A stretch of 45,336 nt of DNA from Bacteroidia bacterium (GCA_026932145.1 JAIXKT010000001.1:153843-199178), one strand, 5' to 3'; positions 24,041 through 33,433 are shown, counted from the stretch's first letter. A program made the numbers and translations. Notes: generated by a model from the letters alone, not told the origin.

Positions 24041-27000
24041 TTAAAACCGTACACCTATTAAGGCTACGTCATCTACTTGATTGTTATCTCCTTTCCATTC
24101 TTCAAAGGCTTTTTCAAAAAGTCTATTTTGTTCGGCTATACTTTTATGTTGGTTTCTGATAATAATTTCTCGAAACCGTTTTGAGGTCAGTTTTTTATTT
24201 CGTGGTCCACCGAATTGGTCCACATAGCCGTCAGAGAATAGATACATACAATCTCCTTTTTCGATATTAAGCAGATGCTGTTCAAAAGTACGTATTCCTT
24301 CTGATTCTATACCGCCGATAGAGAGTTTCGTACCTTTGATTTCAATAATATCATATTGATGCCACCAATAAAGCGGGCGGTTTGCTCCGGCAAATTTTAT
24401 TTCCCACCGGAGGCTGTCTATAACTATTAGGCAAACGTCCATTCCGTCTTTGGATTGGCTGGCGGCATTATCTCGGCGGAGTGCTTCTTTTACTCCTCTA
24501 TCTAACTCAGAGAGTATTTTTGCCGGTTCGGTAATACCTCTTTCTTTTACAATCTGATTTAGTAATGAATAACCGATTAAGCTCATAAACGCCCCGGGTA
24601 CGCCATGGCCGGTACAATCTACAACCGCTAAAAATGTTTTATTTTCTTGTTGGGTAAACCAATAAAAGTCTCCGCTTACAATATCTTTGGGGCGGTAAAA
24701 TATAAAGTATTGGTTTAGGCCATGGTCTAACAGTCTGGAATCCGGCAAAATAGACTCTTGTATTCGTTTTGCATACTCGATACTTTCGGTGATGTCTTTA
24801 TTTTTCTCCTCAATTTGTGCTTTTTGTATTAAAACTTCTAAGTTGATTTGCTCTAATTTTTGATTTTGGGCTATAATTCGTTGTTCATATAGCTTCATTT
24901 CGGTGATGTCGTGTGCAACGATTAAGACAGTTTCAATAACGTTATCTAAGTTAAATTCTGGGATCACTTCGAGTTGCATTATCCGGTCTCCTATATTGGA
25001 GGGAAATACTATTTCGATGCGGTCTTTTTCTCTACTTTTTTGAACGTCGTTGATGATTTTTTCAAATGCATCAATTACTGGGAATGAAAATCCCACGTTG
25101 TGGAGTGTGTTTTTGATGAAATAATCCGGTTCTTGAGCGGTATATTTTTCGATAGAAGGGTTTACGTATAAGAATCGAAAATGAATATCTAATCGGATGA
25201 TAAGGTCTGGTGAGTTTTCGGATAGCGATTGGAATTGGAGTTTACGTCTGGCATTGAGGTCTGCCCGCCTACGCTCTGTAACATCACGTGTGTTGGTAAC
25301 GATGCCTTCAATACTGGGGTCATGGAGTAGATTTTTGCCTACTGTTTCCAACCATGTTAATGAGCCATTTTTTTTGCGATAACGAAATTCTATGGTTGTG
25401 GGGTTAGCTGGGTCAGAGAGTAGCTTCTGAAACATTCCTTTGAGCTTTGGAATATCTTCATGATATACGTTTCTGAATTCTGTTTCGCCAAGGAGTTCAT
25501 AGGGTTGGTAGCCTAATATGGCTTCTATGGACGGGCTTTCATATAAAACTTTGCCTTCTTTATTAAAGATAGTGATTACTTCGGAGGCATTTTCAAGCAG
25601 TCTTTGGATTTTTTCTTCACTTTTGGCAAGGTCTGAGGCTGTTTGGTTCAGCCTATCCATTTGTGCCGCCAACTTAGTGTTGCTTTCGGTTAATTCTAAT
25701 TGAGTGGCAAGCATTATTTTTGCATTTTTCTCTAACTCTTCTGTTTTTAGGCTAAGCTGCTTGCTGAGATCTTGGGATTGATTGAGTAATTTTAAGGTAT
25801 TGTCGTTGGTTTTCGTAGTAGAAATCACCAAAGCCACAGATTCCCCTACTTTTTTGATAAAGTCAATTTCATCTTCTTTGAATAGGTCAAAAGAGATGAG
25901 TTCAATAACTCCTTGTAGGTTATCATTAGAAACGAGCGGTACTAAGAGCAATGTATTCGGGGTAGCTTCGTTCAGGCCGGTAGATAACGTTGCATAATTT
26001 TCGGGAATTTTGGTGAGATAGATAATTTCAAGTTCGCGGGCGCACTGCCCTACCAGGCCTGCACCAATCGGAAAAGAACGTTGAGTCAGTTTGTTTCTAT
26101 CTCCGGCAAAGCTGCTCACCATATTCAGGGTTGGCTCGTTTGGGTTATCAGATTCAACCAAAAATATAGCTCCTTGGCTGGTATTTAAGTATCGAGCTAA
26201 ATTAGAAATGACCTCATCACATAATGAATTAAGGTCAATTCTTTGGCGTAATATTTCTGCAAATTTAGCATAACCTACGTTGTACCAATTTCTTCTTTCC
26301 TCTCGCTGTTGAATCTGGAGTAGTCGCTGGCGCATATTGATAAGTGCTATTCCCAGCGTATCTTCGTCGCCTAAGCGATTAAATCCTGCACCGAAATTCC
26401 CCTGCCCAATTTTGATAGCGAAGTCTGTGTAGCGTTTTAGGTTGTCAGTAACTAAGTTTATAGAAACAGCAATTTCTCCCAACTCACCGTCCCCTATCTG
26501 GAGCTGGATGTTTGGAATATCCCCTAAAGCCATCTGAGCAAGTTGGTCACGTATTTCAAAAACAGGAGCTATAAATATCCGTATTAAGTAAAAACCAAGC
26601 CCTAACATCGTTAGGGCAATCAGAACTACTCCTATAAAAATCAACTCATTGAAATAAAATGAATTAAATCTAAATTCATCGAACTTATCTTTAACTTCTG
26701 TATCTGACTTGGCCAAGCTGGCTTGGGTAATTCTTCTGATTTCTTCTACTATCGGGATAATTTTTTCATACAAAATTTGAATACTTTGGTTAAAAGCTGT
26801 TGAATCTTTAAAGGATTCTGTACCGGATAAGCGATTTTGAATGTGGTGAAAGTTAGTTTCAAACTGAGTAAGGCGTTTGGAAAGTAACTTTAGTTCTGAT
26901 TTCTGTAATGGATCTTTGGTTATTTGTTCTAAATCATTTAATTGAACTCTAATTGTGGAAAATGCTGGTGATAATTTTAATTTTTGGGTTTGGTATGTAT

Positions 27001-27232
27001 CACTATCTTTTAAAATCATCCAGCTATTAATATCATTGATAGCAGACTCAATTAGGGTTTTGGTCTGTATCATTAAATTTTTGGTTTTTAGCTCTTGTTG
27101 CTCTATTAGCAAGAGATTAGACGTGTTTTGGTTAAAGAAATACAGCCCTATAACAGAAAGCATCGCAAAGAAAAACATAATCAATGCTAAGCTTACATAC
27201 AATTTGTAGGTTAATGAGAGCGATTTCAGCAT
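24041..27232 (-). CDS. HAMP-GAF-PAS-PAS-SpoIIE serine phosphatase sensor
   Basis: A 1063-residue membrane sensor. Membrane segments lie at about 13-34 and 196-216, with a helical extracytoplasmic domain between them resembling MCP ligand domains. Then come HAMP (217-270), GAF (about 325-475), a coiled coil, two PAS domains (about 540-660 and 665-790), a second coiled coil and a C-terminal PP2C/SpoIIE (RsbU-type) phosphatase. The phosphatase has its metal ligands in SGDFYWF, VVDCTGHGVPGAFMS, DGMDVC and LFSDGYVDQFG, ending DDVALIG. Such enzymes usually dephosphorylate anti-sigma antagonists; none is encoded here. It shares one base with the cheB stop (TGATG), so it is coupled to CheB and CheR. 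Confidence 0.93.
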   Translation of the reverse strand: MLKSLSLTYKLYVSLALIMFFFAMLSVIGLYFFNQNTSNLLLIEQQELKTKNLMIQTKTLIESAINDINSWMILKDSDTYQTQKLKLSPAFSTIRVQLNDLEQITKDPLQKSELKLLSKRLTQFETNFHHIQNRLSGTESFKDSTAFNQSIQILYEKIIPIVEEIRRITQASLAKSDTEVKDKFDEFRFNSFYFNELIFIGVVLIALTMLGLGFYLIRIFIAPVFEIRDQLAQMALGDIPNIQLQIGDGELGEIAVSINLVTDNLKRYTDFAIKIGQGNFGAGFNRLGDEDTLGIALINMRQRLLQIQQREERRNWYNVGYAKFAEILRQRIDLNSLCDEVISNLARYLNTSQGAIFLVESDNPNEPTLNMVSSFAGDRNKLTQRSFPIGAGLVGQCARELEIIYLTKIPENYATLSTGLNEATPNTLLLVPLVSNDNLQGVIELISFDLFKEDEIDFIKKVGESVALVISTTKTNDNTLKLLNQSQDLSKQLSLKTEELEKNAKIMLATQLELTESNTKLAAQMDRLNQTASDLAKSEEKIQRLLENASEVITIFNKEGKVLYESPSIEAILGYQPYELLGETEFRNVYHEDIPKLKGMFQKLLSDPANPTTIEFRYRKKNGSLTWLETVGKNLLHDPSIEGIVTNTRDVTERRRADLNARRKLQFQSLSENSPDLIIRLDIHFRFLYVNPSIEKYTAQEPDYFIKNTLHNVGFSFPVIDAFEKIINDVQKSREKDRIEIVFPSNIGDRIMQLEVIPEFNLDNVIETVLIVAHDITEMKLYEQRIIAQNQKLEQINLEVLIQKAQIEEKNKDITESIEYAKRIQESILPDSRLLDHGLNQYFIFYRPKDIVSGDFYWFTQQENKTFLAVVDCTGHGVPGAFMSLIGYSLLNQIVKERGITEPAKILSELDRGVKEALRRDNAASQSKDGMDVCLIVIDSLRWEIKFAGANRPLYWWHQYDIIEIKGTKLSIGGIESEGIRTFEQHLLNIEKGDCMYLFSDGYVDQFGGPRNKKLTSKRFREIIIRNQHKSIAEQNRLFEKAFEEWKGDNNQVDDVALIGVRF

Positions 27233-27813
27233 CAGTGTAGTCGTTTCAGGAGTTCTATGATTTCTGCTGTTTTGAGCACATGGTCAATCTCGGTAGCTTG
27301 TAAGGCAGCTTTAGGCATAGTAGGCATAGCGCAGTCGCTGGGATCTTGCACAATCGTTAGCCCCCCCCTCCTTTTAATGGTAGCCATCCCTTCTGCTCCA
27401 TCTTTATTAGCTCCAGAAAGTAAAATAGCCAAAGAATCCTTTCCATAGACATCAGCTACTGATTCAAATAAAACATCAATAGACGGGCGAGAAAATTGCA
27501 CCAATTCGGTAGTAGATAGGGAGCAATTTCCCGGAAAATCTACTAATAAATGATAATTTGCCGGTGCGAGATAAGCAATACCCGGTCGAATTATCTCTTT
27601 ATCATAGGGTTCTACTACCTCCATAGATGCTTTTAACATTAAAGCCTCCTGAAATCCCTCTCTTTTATCTTTTAGTCGGTGAAGTCCCATCAAAATTGGC
27701 AAGCGATAATTAGTAGGTAATTGCTGCAAGATAGCATTAATTATCGAAAAACTTCCTGCTGAGCCGCCAATCGCAATGATACGATACCGAAACTTGTTCA
27801 ATACCGGCAACAT
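27232..27813 (-). CDS. Stand-alone CheB-type methylesterase domain
   Basis: A 193-residue CheB effector domain without a receiver. The catalytic triad is visible: S18 in IGGSAGS, H45 in GLHR and D138 in LSGANKDGAEGM. CheB removes methyl groups from receptor glutamates. Lacking the receiver, it must be controlled by other means or be constitutive. It lies 4 nt after cheR and overlaps the SpoIIE sensor gene by 1 nt. No methyl-accepting receptor is in the window; the HAMP-containing sensor next to it lacks the standard MCP signalling hairpin. A run of eight G on the coding strand near residues 146-149 is a possible slippage site. Confidence 0.9.
   Translation of the reverse strand: MLPVLNKFRYRIIAIGGSAGSFSIINAILQQLPTNYRLPILMGLHRLKDKREGFQEALMLKASMEVVEPYDKEIIRPGIAYLAPANYHLLVDFPGNCSLSTTELVQFSRPSIDVLFESVADVYGKDSLAILLSGANKDGAEGMATIKRRGGLTIVQDPSDCAMPTMPKAALQATEIDHVLKTAEIIELLKRLH
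27361..27368. repeat. Homopolymer C8 (G8 on the coding strand) inside cheB
   Basis: Eight C in a row, preceded on the coding strand by AGGA, encode the Gly-Gly after KRR. In AT-rich DNA such a G/C run is rare. Gain or loss of one base would frameshift the last quarter of CheB. Confidence 0.7.
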
Positions 27814-27817
27814 CAGG

Positions 27818-28663
27818 TTAAGGTCTTACTTTGCGATAAATCTTCTCTATATCATTTATTACCTCATATTTATCAGCAATTTTACACCAAATCATGGATT
27901 CTTTAGAGCCTAATGCCAATAAACCACTGGGAAATAAACTATGATGCAGCAATTCAAATACTCTATTTTGTAATACCTGATTAAAATAAATCAATACATT
28001 TCTACATAAAATTAAGTCAAATTTATAAAAATGGCTATCTACCGCTAAATCATGATGTTTAAATTTCACCTGCTTAATTAGCTCAGGGTTAAATTGCACT
28101 TCTGTATCTACAATCTGGTAGTAGTCGGATAGTCTTTTGGTGGGCTGGGTTGCTAAATAATTAGATTCTGCCAATGCTAACGACCTAATAGAAATTTTTG
28201 CGCTGGATGCCTTTCTCAAAACATTTTGGTTTATGTCTGTAGCATATACTTTTGCTTGTTGCAAAATCCCCAATTCTTTCATTAATATTGCTAAAGATAG
28301 CACTTCTTCGCCTGTAGAGCAAGCTGCATGCCATACATTAAAACTTGGTTTTTGTGCTAATTCCGGCAATATCTGGGTACGAAGTACCCGAAAAAAACTC
28401 GGATCTCTAAACATTTCGGTTGTGTTTACCGTAATATCCATCACAAATTGCTCGAAAAAATGTGCATCATGGATAACCTTTTGAAGTAACGCATCAAATG
28501 ATTTGATATGATACTTTTTAATTACAGAAAGAATTCTTCGCTTGAATGAAGAAAGTGCATAGTTCTCAAAGTCAAATCCGTACTTCGTATGGATAACGTC
28601 CGTTAAACGTTTAATATCAGAGAGTTCAAAATCAAAATCTGGTTCGTTTGGCTTAACAAGCAT
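27818..28663 (-). CDS. CheR-type protein-glutamate methyltransferase
   Basis: A 281-residue SAM-dependent methyltransferase of the CheR family. Residues 10-75 form the N-terminal helical domain (SDIKRLTDVIHTKYG, FKRRILSVIKK). Then come NTTEMFRDPSFF, the SAM loop WHAACSTGEE at 111-120, YATDINQ at about 140 and LCRNVLIYF, the usual CheR signatures. The start is set to the ATG at 28663 rather than a TTG at 28693, because a -7 promoter box lies between them. It is the first gene of the CheR-CheB-SpoIIE unit. No CheA, CheW or receptor is nearby, so a non-flagellar signalling role is likely. Confidence 0.92.
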   Translation of the reverse strand: MLVKPNEPDFDFELSDIKRLTDVIHTKYGFDFENYALSSFKRRILSVIKKYHIKSFDALLQKVIHDAHFFEQFVMDITVNTTEMFRDPSFFRVLRTQILPELAQKPSFNVWHAACSTGEEVLSLAILMKELGILQQAKVYATDINQNVLRKASSAKISIRSLALAESNYLATQPTKRLSDYYQIVDTEVQFNPELIKQVKFKHHDLAVDSHFYKFDLILCRNVLIYFNQVLQNRVFELLHHSLFPSGLLALGSKESMIWCKIADKYEVINDIEKIYRKVRP

Positions 28664-28675
28664 GGATACTGATGG

Positions 28676-28683
28676 CAAATATA
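28676..28683 (-). promoter_or_regulatory. -7 box of the cheR operon
   Basis: TATATTTG on the minus strand (28683 to 28676) matches TAnnTTTG, 12 nt upstream of the ATG at 28663. Its position inside the longer open frame supports the shorter CheR start. No good -33 box is seen. Confidence 0.45.
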
Positions 28684-28931
28684 TTTCTAACAATTTTGGT
28701 GGCTAAAAGATTATTATTCTTTTAAAATTTAATGACAAAATTACTGCGAGTTGGCAAACTTACAAGTTCTAAAAGCCAAAAATAACAATTTAATATAAAC
28801 TACTATAAAAGCGTATAACAGAAGTTTATGGGTATTAAATTTACGATTTTTTAATTACTTGAAAGGCGTAATTTTATGATTTTGAACCAAGTATTCTTGG
28901 CAGCAGCCAAAATTACAAAATAAAATAAACA
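28684..28931. other. AT-rich divergent intergenic region
   Basis: This stretch lies between the cheR and FKBP promoters (324 nt between start codons). I see no gene, stable hairpin or repeat in it. It may hold binding sites for both divergent promoters. Confidence 0.4.
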
Positions 28932-28962
28932 TTTGGCTAAGTTATTTTTTTGTGTAGTTTTG
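28932..28962 (+). promoter_or_regulatory. Full Bacteroidota promoter before the FKBP gene
   Basis: TTTG at 28932-28935 and TAGTTTTG at 28955-28962 are separated by exactly 19 bp, the ideal Bacteroidota -33/-7 arrangement. The start codon at 28988 is 25 nt downstream. It probably drives the five-gene run up to 33361. Confidence 0.75.
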
Positions 28963-28987
28963 CTTTGTTAATTATTGTAAATTTTAC

Positions 28988-29665
28988 ATGAAAGTATTTA
29001 TTGTAAGCATTTTATGCACCTTTGGAATAGTTTCCCTACTACAAGCACAGTGCCCATCTTGCCCCGAAATCGGCAAGAAAGCAGATTTCTGTTTTGACCA
29101 TAAATCTTTTCCGTCTAAATGCGCCCAGTTCGTTGATAAAGATTCTGATGTTTACTTTTTTTCCAAACAAGGAGCAAAGGTTCAGAAATTAACTATTCCT
29201 GCCAAAACAGATGCAGCGGGGATGTTAGCTGTTGTGAAACAAACTAAGAATAAAATATCTGCCGAAGATATTGTCTTTTTGCACGAAGCTTTTAATGCTT
29301 GGTACACCGCCCAAAAGAACCTAGGCTACACCGTAACAACGTCCGGATTGGGTTACAAAATCGCCCAACTTGGGCAAGGCAAAAAACCAGAAGCCGGCAA
29401 AAAAGTAAGCGTTCACTATAAAGGTTACTTAGAAAATGGAACCGTTTTTGACAGTTCCTTTGAACGTAACCAGCCTATTGACTTTACATTAGGCGCAGGT
29501 CAAGTTATAAAAGGTTGGGACGAAGGTATTCAACTTTTCCCCGTAGGCTCAAAAGGAACACTCCGAATCCCCGCCGAATTAGGCTATGGAAAAAGAGGTG
29601 CCGGAAACATGATACCGCCAGACGCAACCTTATTTTTTGACATCGAAGTTATCCATGCTGATTAA
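28988..29665 (+). CDS. FKBP-type peptidyl-prolyl cis-trans isomerase, exported
   Basis: A 225-residue periplasmic foldase. Residues 1-20 are a signal peptide (ending LQAQ). The mature N-terminal part has four cysteines (CPSCP, DFCFDH, SKCAQF) that could form disulfides or bind a metal. The C-terminal FKBP domain spans about 120-225: VSVHYKGYLENGTVFDSS, IKGWDEGIQLF, IPAELGYGKRG and PPDATLFFDIEV, with all the usual active-site aromatics. It lies 7 nt before ilvE and has a full promoter upstream. It assists folding of exported proteins; a specific client is not evident. Confidence 0.93.
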   Translation: MKVFIVSILCTFGIVSLLQAQCPSCPEIGKKADFCFDHKSFPSKCAQFVDKDSDVYFFSKQGAKVQKLTIPAKTDAAGMLAVVKQTKNKISAEDIVFLHEAFNAWYTAQKNLGYTVTTSGLGYKIAQLGQGKKPEAGKKVSVHYKGYLENGTVFDSSFERNQPIDFTLGAGQVIKGWDEGIQLFPVGSKGTLRIPAELGYGKRGAGNMIPPDATLFFDIEVIHAD

Positions 29666-29672
29666 ATAAATT

Positions 29673-30752
29673 ATGTCTATTATTGAATCCAAAACCGGAA
29701 AAGTAATCGTTGAGCGGGTTAGCGAATCCCGCATCAAAGAAGTAGATACTAAAAATGTCTCTTTTGGGAAGCATTTTAGCGATCATATTGCTTGCATAGA
29801 TTACGCCGAAGGTGCTTGGCACCGCCCACGTATCCAGCCTTATGGCTATATCCCCACATCACCCGCAATTTCAGCAATTCATTATGGCCAAGCTATCTTT
29901 GAAGGAATGAAAGCCTATCGAAACAAAGACGGTAAAGTAGTTCTATTCAGACCCTTAGACAATCATAAACGGTTAAATATCTCCGCTTCACGCCTGTGTA
30001 TGCCGGAAATTCCACAAGACCTCTTTATGGATATGCTGGTTGAACTGATGAAAATTGACAACGAATGGGTACTACCCGGAGAGCAAAACTCCCTGTATAT
30101 CAGGCCAGTCTATTTTGCTACCGATGAATTTATCGGCGTAAGAGAATCCCTCACCTACCGCCTAATTATTCTTACTTGCCCGGTGAGCATTTACTACACT
30201 GACCCAATCAAGGTTATGGTTGCTAATAACTTTGTACGTGCTTATCAAGGAGGCGTAGGCTTTGCCAAAGTAGCCGGAAATTACGCAAACTCTTTGTTAG
30301 CTACCCGCGAAGCCAAAGCACTTGGCTACACAAACGTACTTTGGATGGACGCAGAAACCCGAAAGAACATCGAAGAATCCGGAACCATGAACGTATTCTT
30401 TGTCATTGACGGAAAGGTAGTTACACCAAGGCTTACCGGAACAATACTTGCCGGAATCACCAGAGACAGCGTGATTACTTTACTAAAAGATGCCAATATT
30501 CCGGTAGAAGAACGTGATATTTCTATTGATGAAATCGCCCAAACCTATAAAGACGGAAAACTTCAAGAAGTATTTGGTACCGGAACCGCCGTAGGTATTG
30601 CACCCATTATTGCAATCGGGCATGAAGGAAAAGACATGAATCTACCCCCAATGGATTCTTGGAAAATAGCCCCAACTCTGATGAAACAACTAAAAGACAT
30701 TCGTTTTGGAAACATACCCGATAAATTTTCATGGATTTATCCGGTTGAATAA
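29673..30752 (+). CDS. ilvE: Branched-chain-amino-acid aminotransferase
   Basis: A 359-residue PLP enzyme that interconverts leucine, isoleucine and valine with their 2-oxo acids. Fold-type IV features are clear: HYGQAIFEGMKAYR near residue 70, the PLP lysine K199 in VGFAKVAGNYANS, EESGTMNVFFV, and GTGTAVGIAPI near the end, which binds the phosphate. It is the long BCAT form (about 360 residues) like the eukaryotic and group II bacterial enzymes, not the 300-residue E. coli form. It is in a probable operon between FKBP and ndk with short gaps (7 and 37 nt), a grouping without obvious pathway logic. Confidence 0.95.
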   Translation: MSIIESKTGKVIVERVSESRIKEVDTKNVSFGKHFSDHIACIDYAEGAWHRPRIQPYGYIPTSPAISAIHYGQAIFEGMKAYRNKDGKVVLFRPLDNHKRLNISASRLCMPEIPQDLFMDMLVELMKIDNEWVLPGEQNSLYIRPVYFATDEFIGVRESLTYRLIILTCPVSIYYTDPIKVMVANNFVRAYQGGVGFAKVAGNYANSLLATREAKALGYTNVLWMDAETRKNIEESGTMNVFFVIDGKVVTPRLTGTILAGITRDSVITLLKDANIPVEERDISIDEIAQTYKDGKLQEVFGTGTAVGIAPIIAIGHEGKDMNLPPMDSWKIAPTLMKQLKDIRFGNIPDKFSWIYPVE

Positions 30753-30789
30753 ATTTTAAAAGTATATTTATATTATTATCAAAAAAATC

Positions 30790-31209
30790 ATGTCAGGAAA
30801 AAAAACATTAGCCATTATCAAGCCGGATGCCGTTCAGAATGGACATATCGGAAAAATTATTGATCATTTACTCGCTAAGGGGATAAAAATCAATGCGATG
30901 AGATTAATGCATTTATCAACAGCGCAAGCTGCTGCCTTTTATGCTGTTCATCGCGAGCGTCCTTTTTTCAACGATTTAGTTGTCTATATGACCAGTGGGC
31001 CTTGCATTCCAATGGCCTTAGAGTTAGATAATGCCGTACTCGCTTTCCGCGAAATCATCGGTGCTACAAATCCAGAACAAGCCGCAAACGGCACAATCCG
31101 AAAACTCTATGGCCAATCCCTCGAAAAAAATGCTATACACGGTTCTGATTCTGACGAAAACGCTGCCAGAGAAATTAACTTCTTTTTCTCCGGAATAGAC
31201 CATGTGTAA
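30790..31209 (+). CDS. ndk: Nucleoside diphosphate kinase
   Basis: Ndk transfers the gamma-phosphate of ATP to other nucleoside diphosphates through a phospho-histidine. The 139-residue protein has the usual start TLAIIKPDAVQNGHIGKII, then YMTSGPCIPMALE, IGATNP, GTIRKLYG and the active-site signature NAIHGSDS with H117. Length is normal for the family. It lies 37 nt after ilvE and 73 nt before the hemerythrin-like gene. The protein is cytoplasmic. Confidence 0.97.
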   Translation: MSGKKTLAIIKPDAVQNGHIGKIIDHLLAKGIKINAMRLMHLSTAQAAAFYAVHRERPFFNDLVVYMTSGPCIPMALELDNAVLAFREIIGATNPEQAANGTIRKLYGQSLEKNAIHGSDSDENAAREINFFFSGIDHV

Positions 31210-31282
31210 ATTAATACTCAACTTTTTACCTACATCTTAATATCACAATAGTTCCAACAACTCAATAGAATTTCTTTTTATC

Positions 31283-31804
31283 ATGAATAACCCGATTCAA
31301 ATAATGTATGATGAGCATGACATCATCCTACAATCCTATGAAATCATCCAAAACATTGATAATACTTGGGAAAAAGATCCCGAAAAATATAAATCTGTAG
31401 TTACCCAATTACTCACTTTTTTCCGTGAATATGCAGACGGATACCATCACAACAAAGAGGAAACCGTCTTATTTCCAACTATTTATGAGCATCCTGACTT
31501 TACCTTGCATGGTATCATTGATGAATTTAATCAGCACCATGAAGATTTTCGGGAATACTCAGCAGAAATCACAGATTCCTTAGCAACCGGAGACTATCCC
31601 AGATCTTATAAAGTTTTACGAAAGTATATCAGCGAGCTACGCGACCATATCTCCGCCGAAGGAGATGAACTTTTTGTGTTGGCCGAAAACCTATTAGCTC
31701 CTGACGAATTAGAAACTATCTACTTTAAGTTTCAGGATATTGACAGGGATCTGGGAGAAGCCCGAAAACAAGAACTGGCACAAATGTTGAAAGATTTGTA
31801 TTAA
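31283..31804 (+). CDS. Hemerythrin-like HHE domain protein
   Basis: A 173-residue four-helix protein with candidate diiron ligands spaced as in hemerythrin HHE domains: H12 (YDEHD), H55/H56 and E59/E60 (YHHNKEE), H85/H86 (NQHHEDF), and H122 with E126 (LRDHISAEGDE). Such proteins bind oxygen, nitric oxide or iron, or protect iron centres. It has no signal peptide, so it is cytoplasmic. It sits in the FKBP-ilvE-ndk run, 18 nt before a PD40-OmpA gene. What links them is not clear. The extra acidic ligand residues leave open whether the site is di-iron or mono-iron. Confidence 0.88.
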   Translation: MNNPIQIMYDEHDIILQSYEIIQNIDNTWEKDPEKYKSVVTQLLTFFREYADGYHHNKEETVLFPTIYEHPDFTLHGIIDEFNQHHEDFREYSAEITDSLATGDYPRSYKVLRKYISELRDHISAEGDELFVLAENLLAPDELETIYFKFQDIDRDLGEARKQELAQMLKDLY

Positions 31805-31822
31805 AACCTTATTCTTAAATCT

Positions 31823-33361
31823 ATGAAAATACAATATCTAAAAATAATCACCTGCTGGTTAATGCTGGTGGTTATTTCTCGGGAATCTTATGCTCAGGTC
31901 GGTAATATTGAAAACTTAGGCTCGAATGTAAATTCTGCAGACGGAGATAACGGCCCCGTTATCTCCCCAGACGGAAAAGACTTATACTTTTGGAGCACCC
32001 GCTCAGGTAGCTATTCCTATGTTTCTCATTTTGTTGATGGAAAATGGACTCCAGCACAAGGTATTGACGATATCATCAAGCTAAAAAACAGGCCGGTAGT
32101 CGGTGCTATTTCACCAACCGGAAACGCCCTATTTGTAGCCAACGAATTTTCTGTAAACAGTAACATGAGTATTTCGGTTTATGAAGTAAGTAAATCTATC
32201 TCCGGATGGAATGACCCTAAAGAATTAGAAATCAAAAATTTACATAACTATTTTACAAACCAGAGTTCCAAGAAAATCTGTTTAAATCCCAATGGGCAAG
32301 TTATGTTTTTTGCATTTTATCCCAAAGGCTCTACCAGTGGTAAAACTGACCTTTTTGTTAGTTTTAGAGAGCCTTCCGGCAGTTGGACAGAGCCGGCAGC
32401 ACTCCCCTCAAATGTAAATACCGCAACAATGGACGAAATGACTCCTTATTTAGCCGCTGACGGGAAAACATTATATTTTTCCAGAAACACAGAAAGTAAT
32501 AGTCAGGATTATGATGTTTATTATTGTACCCGTTTAGATGATAGCTATCAAAAGTGGTCTAACCCCAAACGTTTGGAAAGCGAAGTAAATGACGAACGCT
32601 GGAATGTGGGCTTCACAATTGATGCTTTAGGAGAATTTGCCTATATAGCTTCCTCCAAAAATCCCTTAAAAGGTTCTTTTACTGATATTATCAGAGTACG
32701 CCTCAAAGAATCCGAAAGACCTAACCCCGTTGTGCTGGTTTATGGAAAAGTATTAAACGCCAAAACGAAAGAACCCATAGAAGAATCTTCTATCATTTAC
32801 CACAATCTAAACACCAAACAACTTGCTGGCTGGGTAACCTCTGAGCCTAAAACCGGTAATTACAAAATAGTGCTCCCTTTTGGGGATTCCTATAGCTTTG
32901 AAGCTAAATCCAAAGGATTTATATCTCAATCAGATAATTTAGAACTAACATCAACAGATAAAAAAACAATTTATCGGGAAATAAACCGTGATTTGTATCT
33001 ATATCCGATTGAAATTGGAACTAAGGTTGTATTAAACAACATATTTTTTGACTTTGGAAAGGCTACCCTTCGTTCGGAATCTAACTTAGAGTTGGACAAA
33101 TTAGCCAATTATCTAAAAGAAAGCCCATCAATGGAAATCGAAATTTCCGGCCATACAGATAACGTTGGAACAGATGAAGCTAACTTAAAACTTTCTCAAG
33201 AAAGAGCAAATGCAGTTGTTAAGTACTTATCAGAACAAGGTATTGGTACAACCCAAATAAAAGCCAAAGGATATGGCAAAAGTAAGCCGATTGCGCCTAA
33301 TGACACTGACGAAAATCGGCAGAAAAACCGAAGAGTTGAATTTACCATTCTAAAAAAATAA
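31823..33361 (+). CDS. PD40 beta-propeller and OmpA-domain envelope protein
   Basis: A 512-residue exported protein. Residues 1-24 are a signal peptide (ESYAQ). Residues about 40-290 hold PD40/WD40-like repeats (PVISPDGKDLYFWS, PYLAADGKTLYFSR, AYIASSKNP). Residues 308-395 are a carboxypeptidase regulatory-like domain (VYGKVLNAKTKEPIEES), and 405-512 an OmpA domain (IFFDFGKATLRSESN, ISGHTDNVGTDEANLKLSQERA) with the peptidoglycan-binding Asp and Arg. It shares three of the four domains of the PorE-like protein at 11288-13258 but lacks the TPR part. It probably anchors something to the cell wall. It is the last gene of its run, with a hairpin downstream. Confidence 0.88.
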   Translation: MKIQYLKIITCWLMLVVISRESYAQVGNIENLGSNVNSADGDNGPVISPDGKDLYFWSTRSGSYSYVSHFVDGKWTPAQGIDDIIKLKNRPVVGAISPTGNALFVANEFSVNSNMSISVYEVSKSISGWNDPKELEIKNLHNYFTNQSSKKICLNPNGQVMFFAFYPKGSTSGKTDLFVSFREPSGSWTEPAALPSNVNTATMDEMTPYLAADGKTLYFSRNTESNSQDYDVYYCTRLDDSYQKWSNPKRLESEVNDERWNVGFTIDALGEFAYIASSKNPLKGSFTDIIRVRLKESERPNPVVLVYGKVLNAKTKEPIEESSIIYHNLNTKQLAGWVTSEPKTGNYKIVLPFGDSYSFEAKSKGFISQSDNLELTSTDKKTIYREINRDLYLYPIEIGTKVVLNNIFFDFGKATLRSESNLELDKLANYLKESPSMEIEISGHTDNVGTDEANLKLSQERANAVVKYLSEQGIGTTQIKAKGYGKSKPIAPNDTDENRQKNRRVEFTILKK

Positions 33362-33433
33362 GAAATTCAGGTAAATTTAACTGCGGCTTTTTTAGCAATT
33401 CTACTTAGCTTCAGCAAGAAACCCGTACAAATA

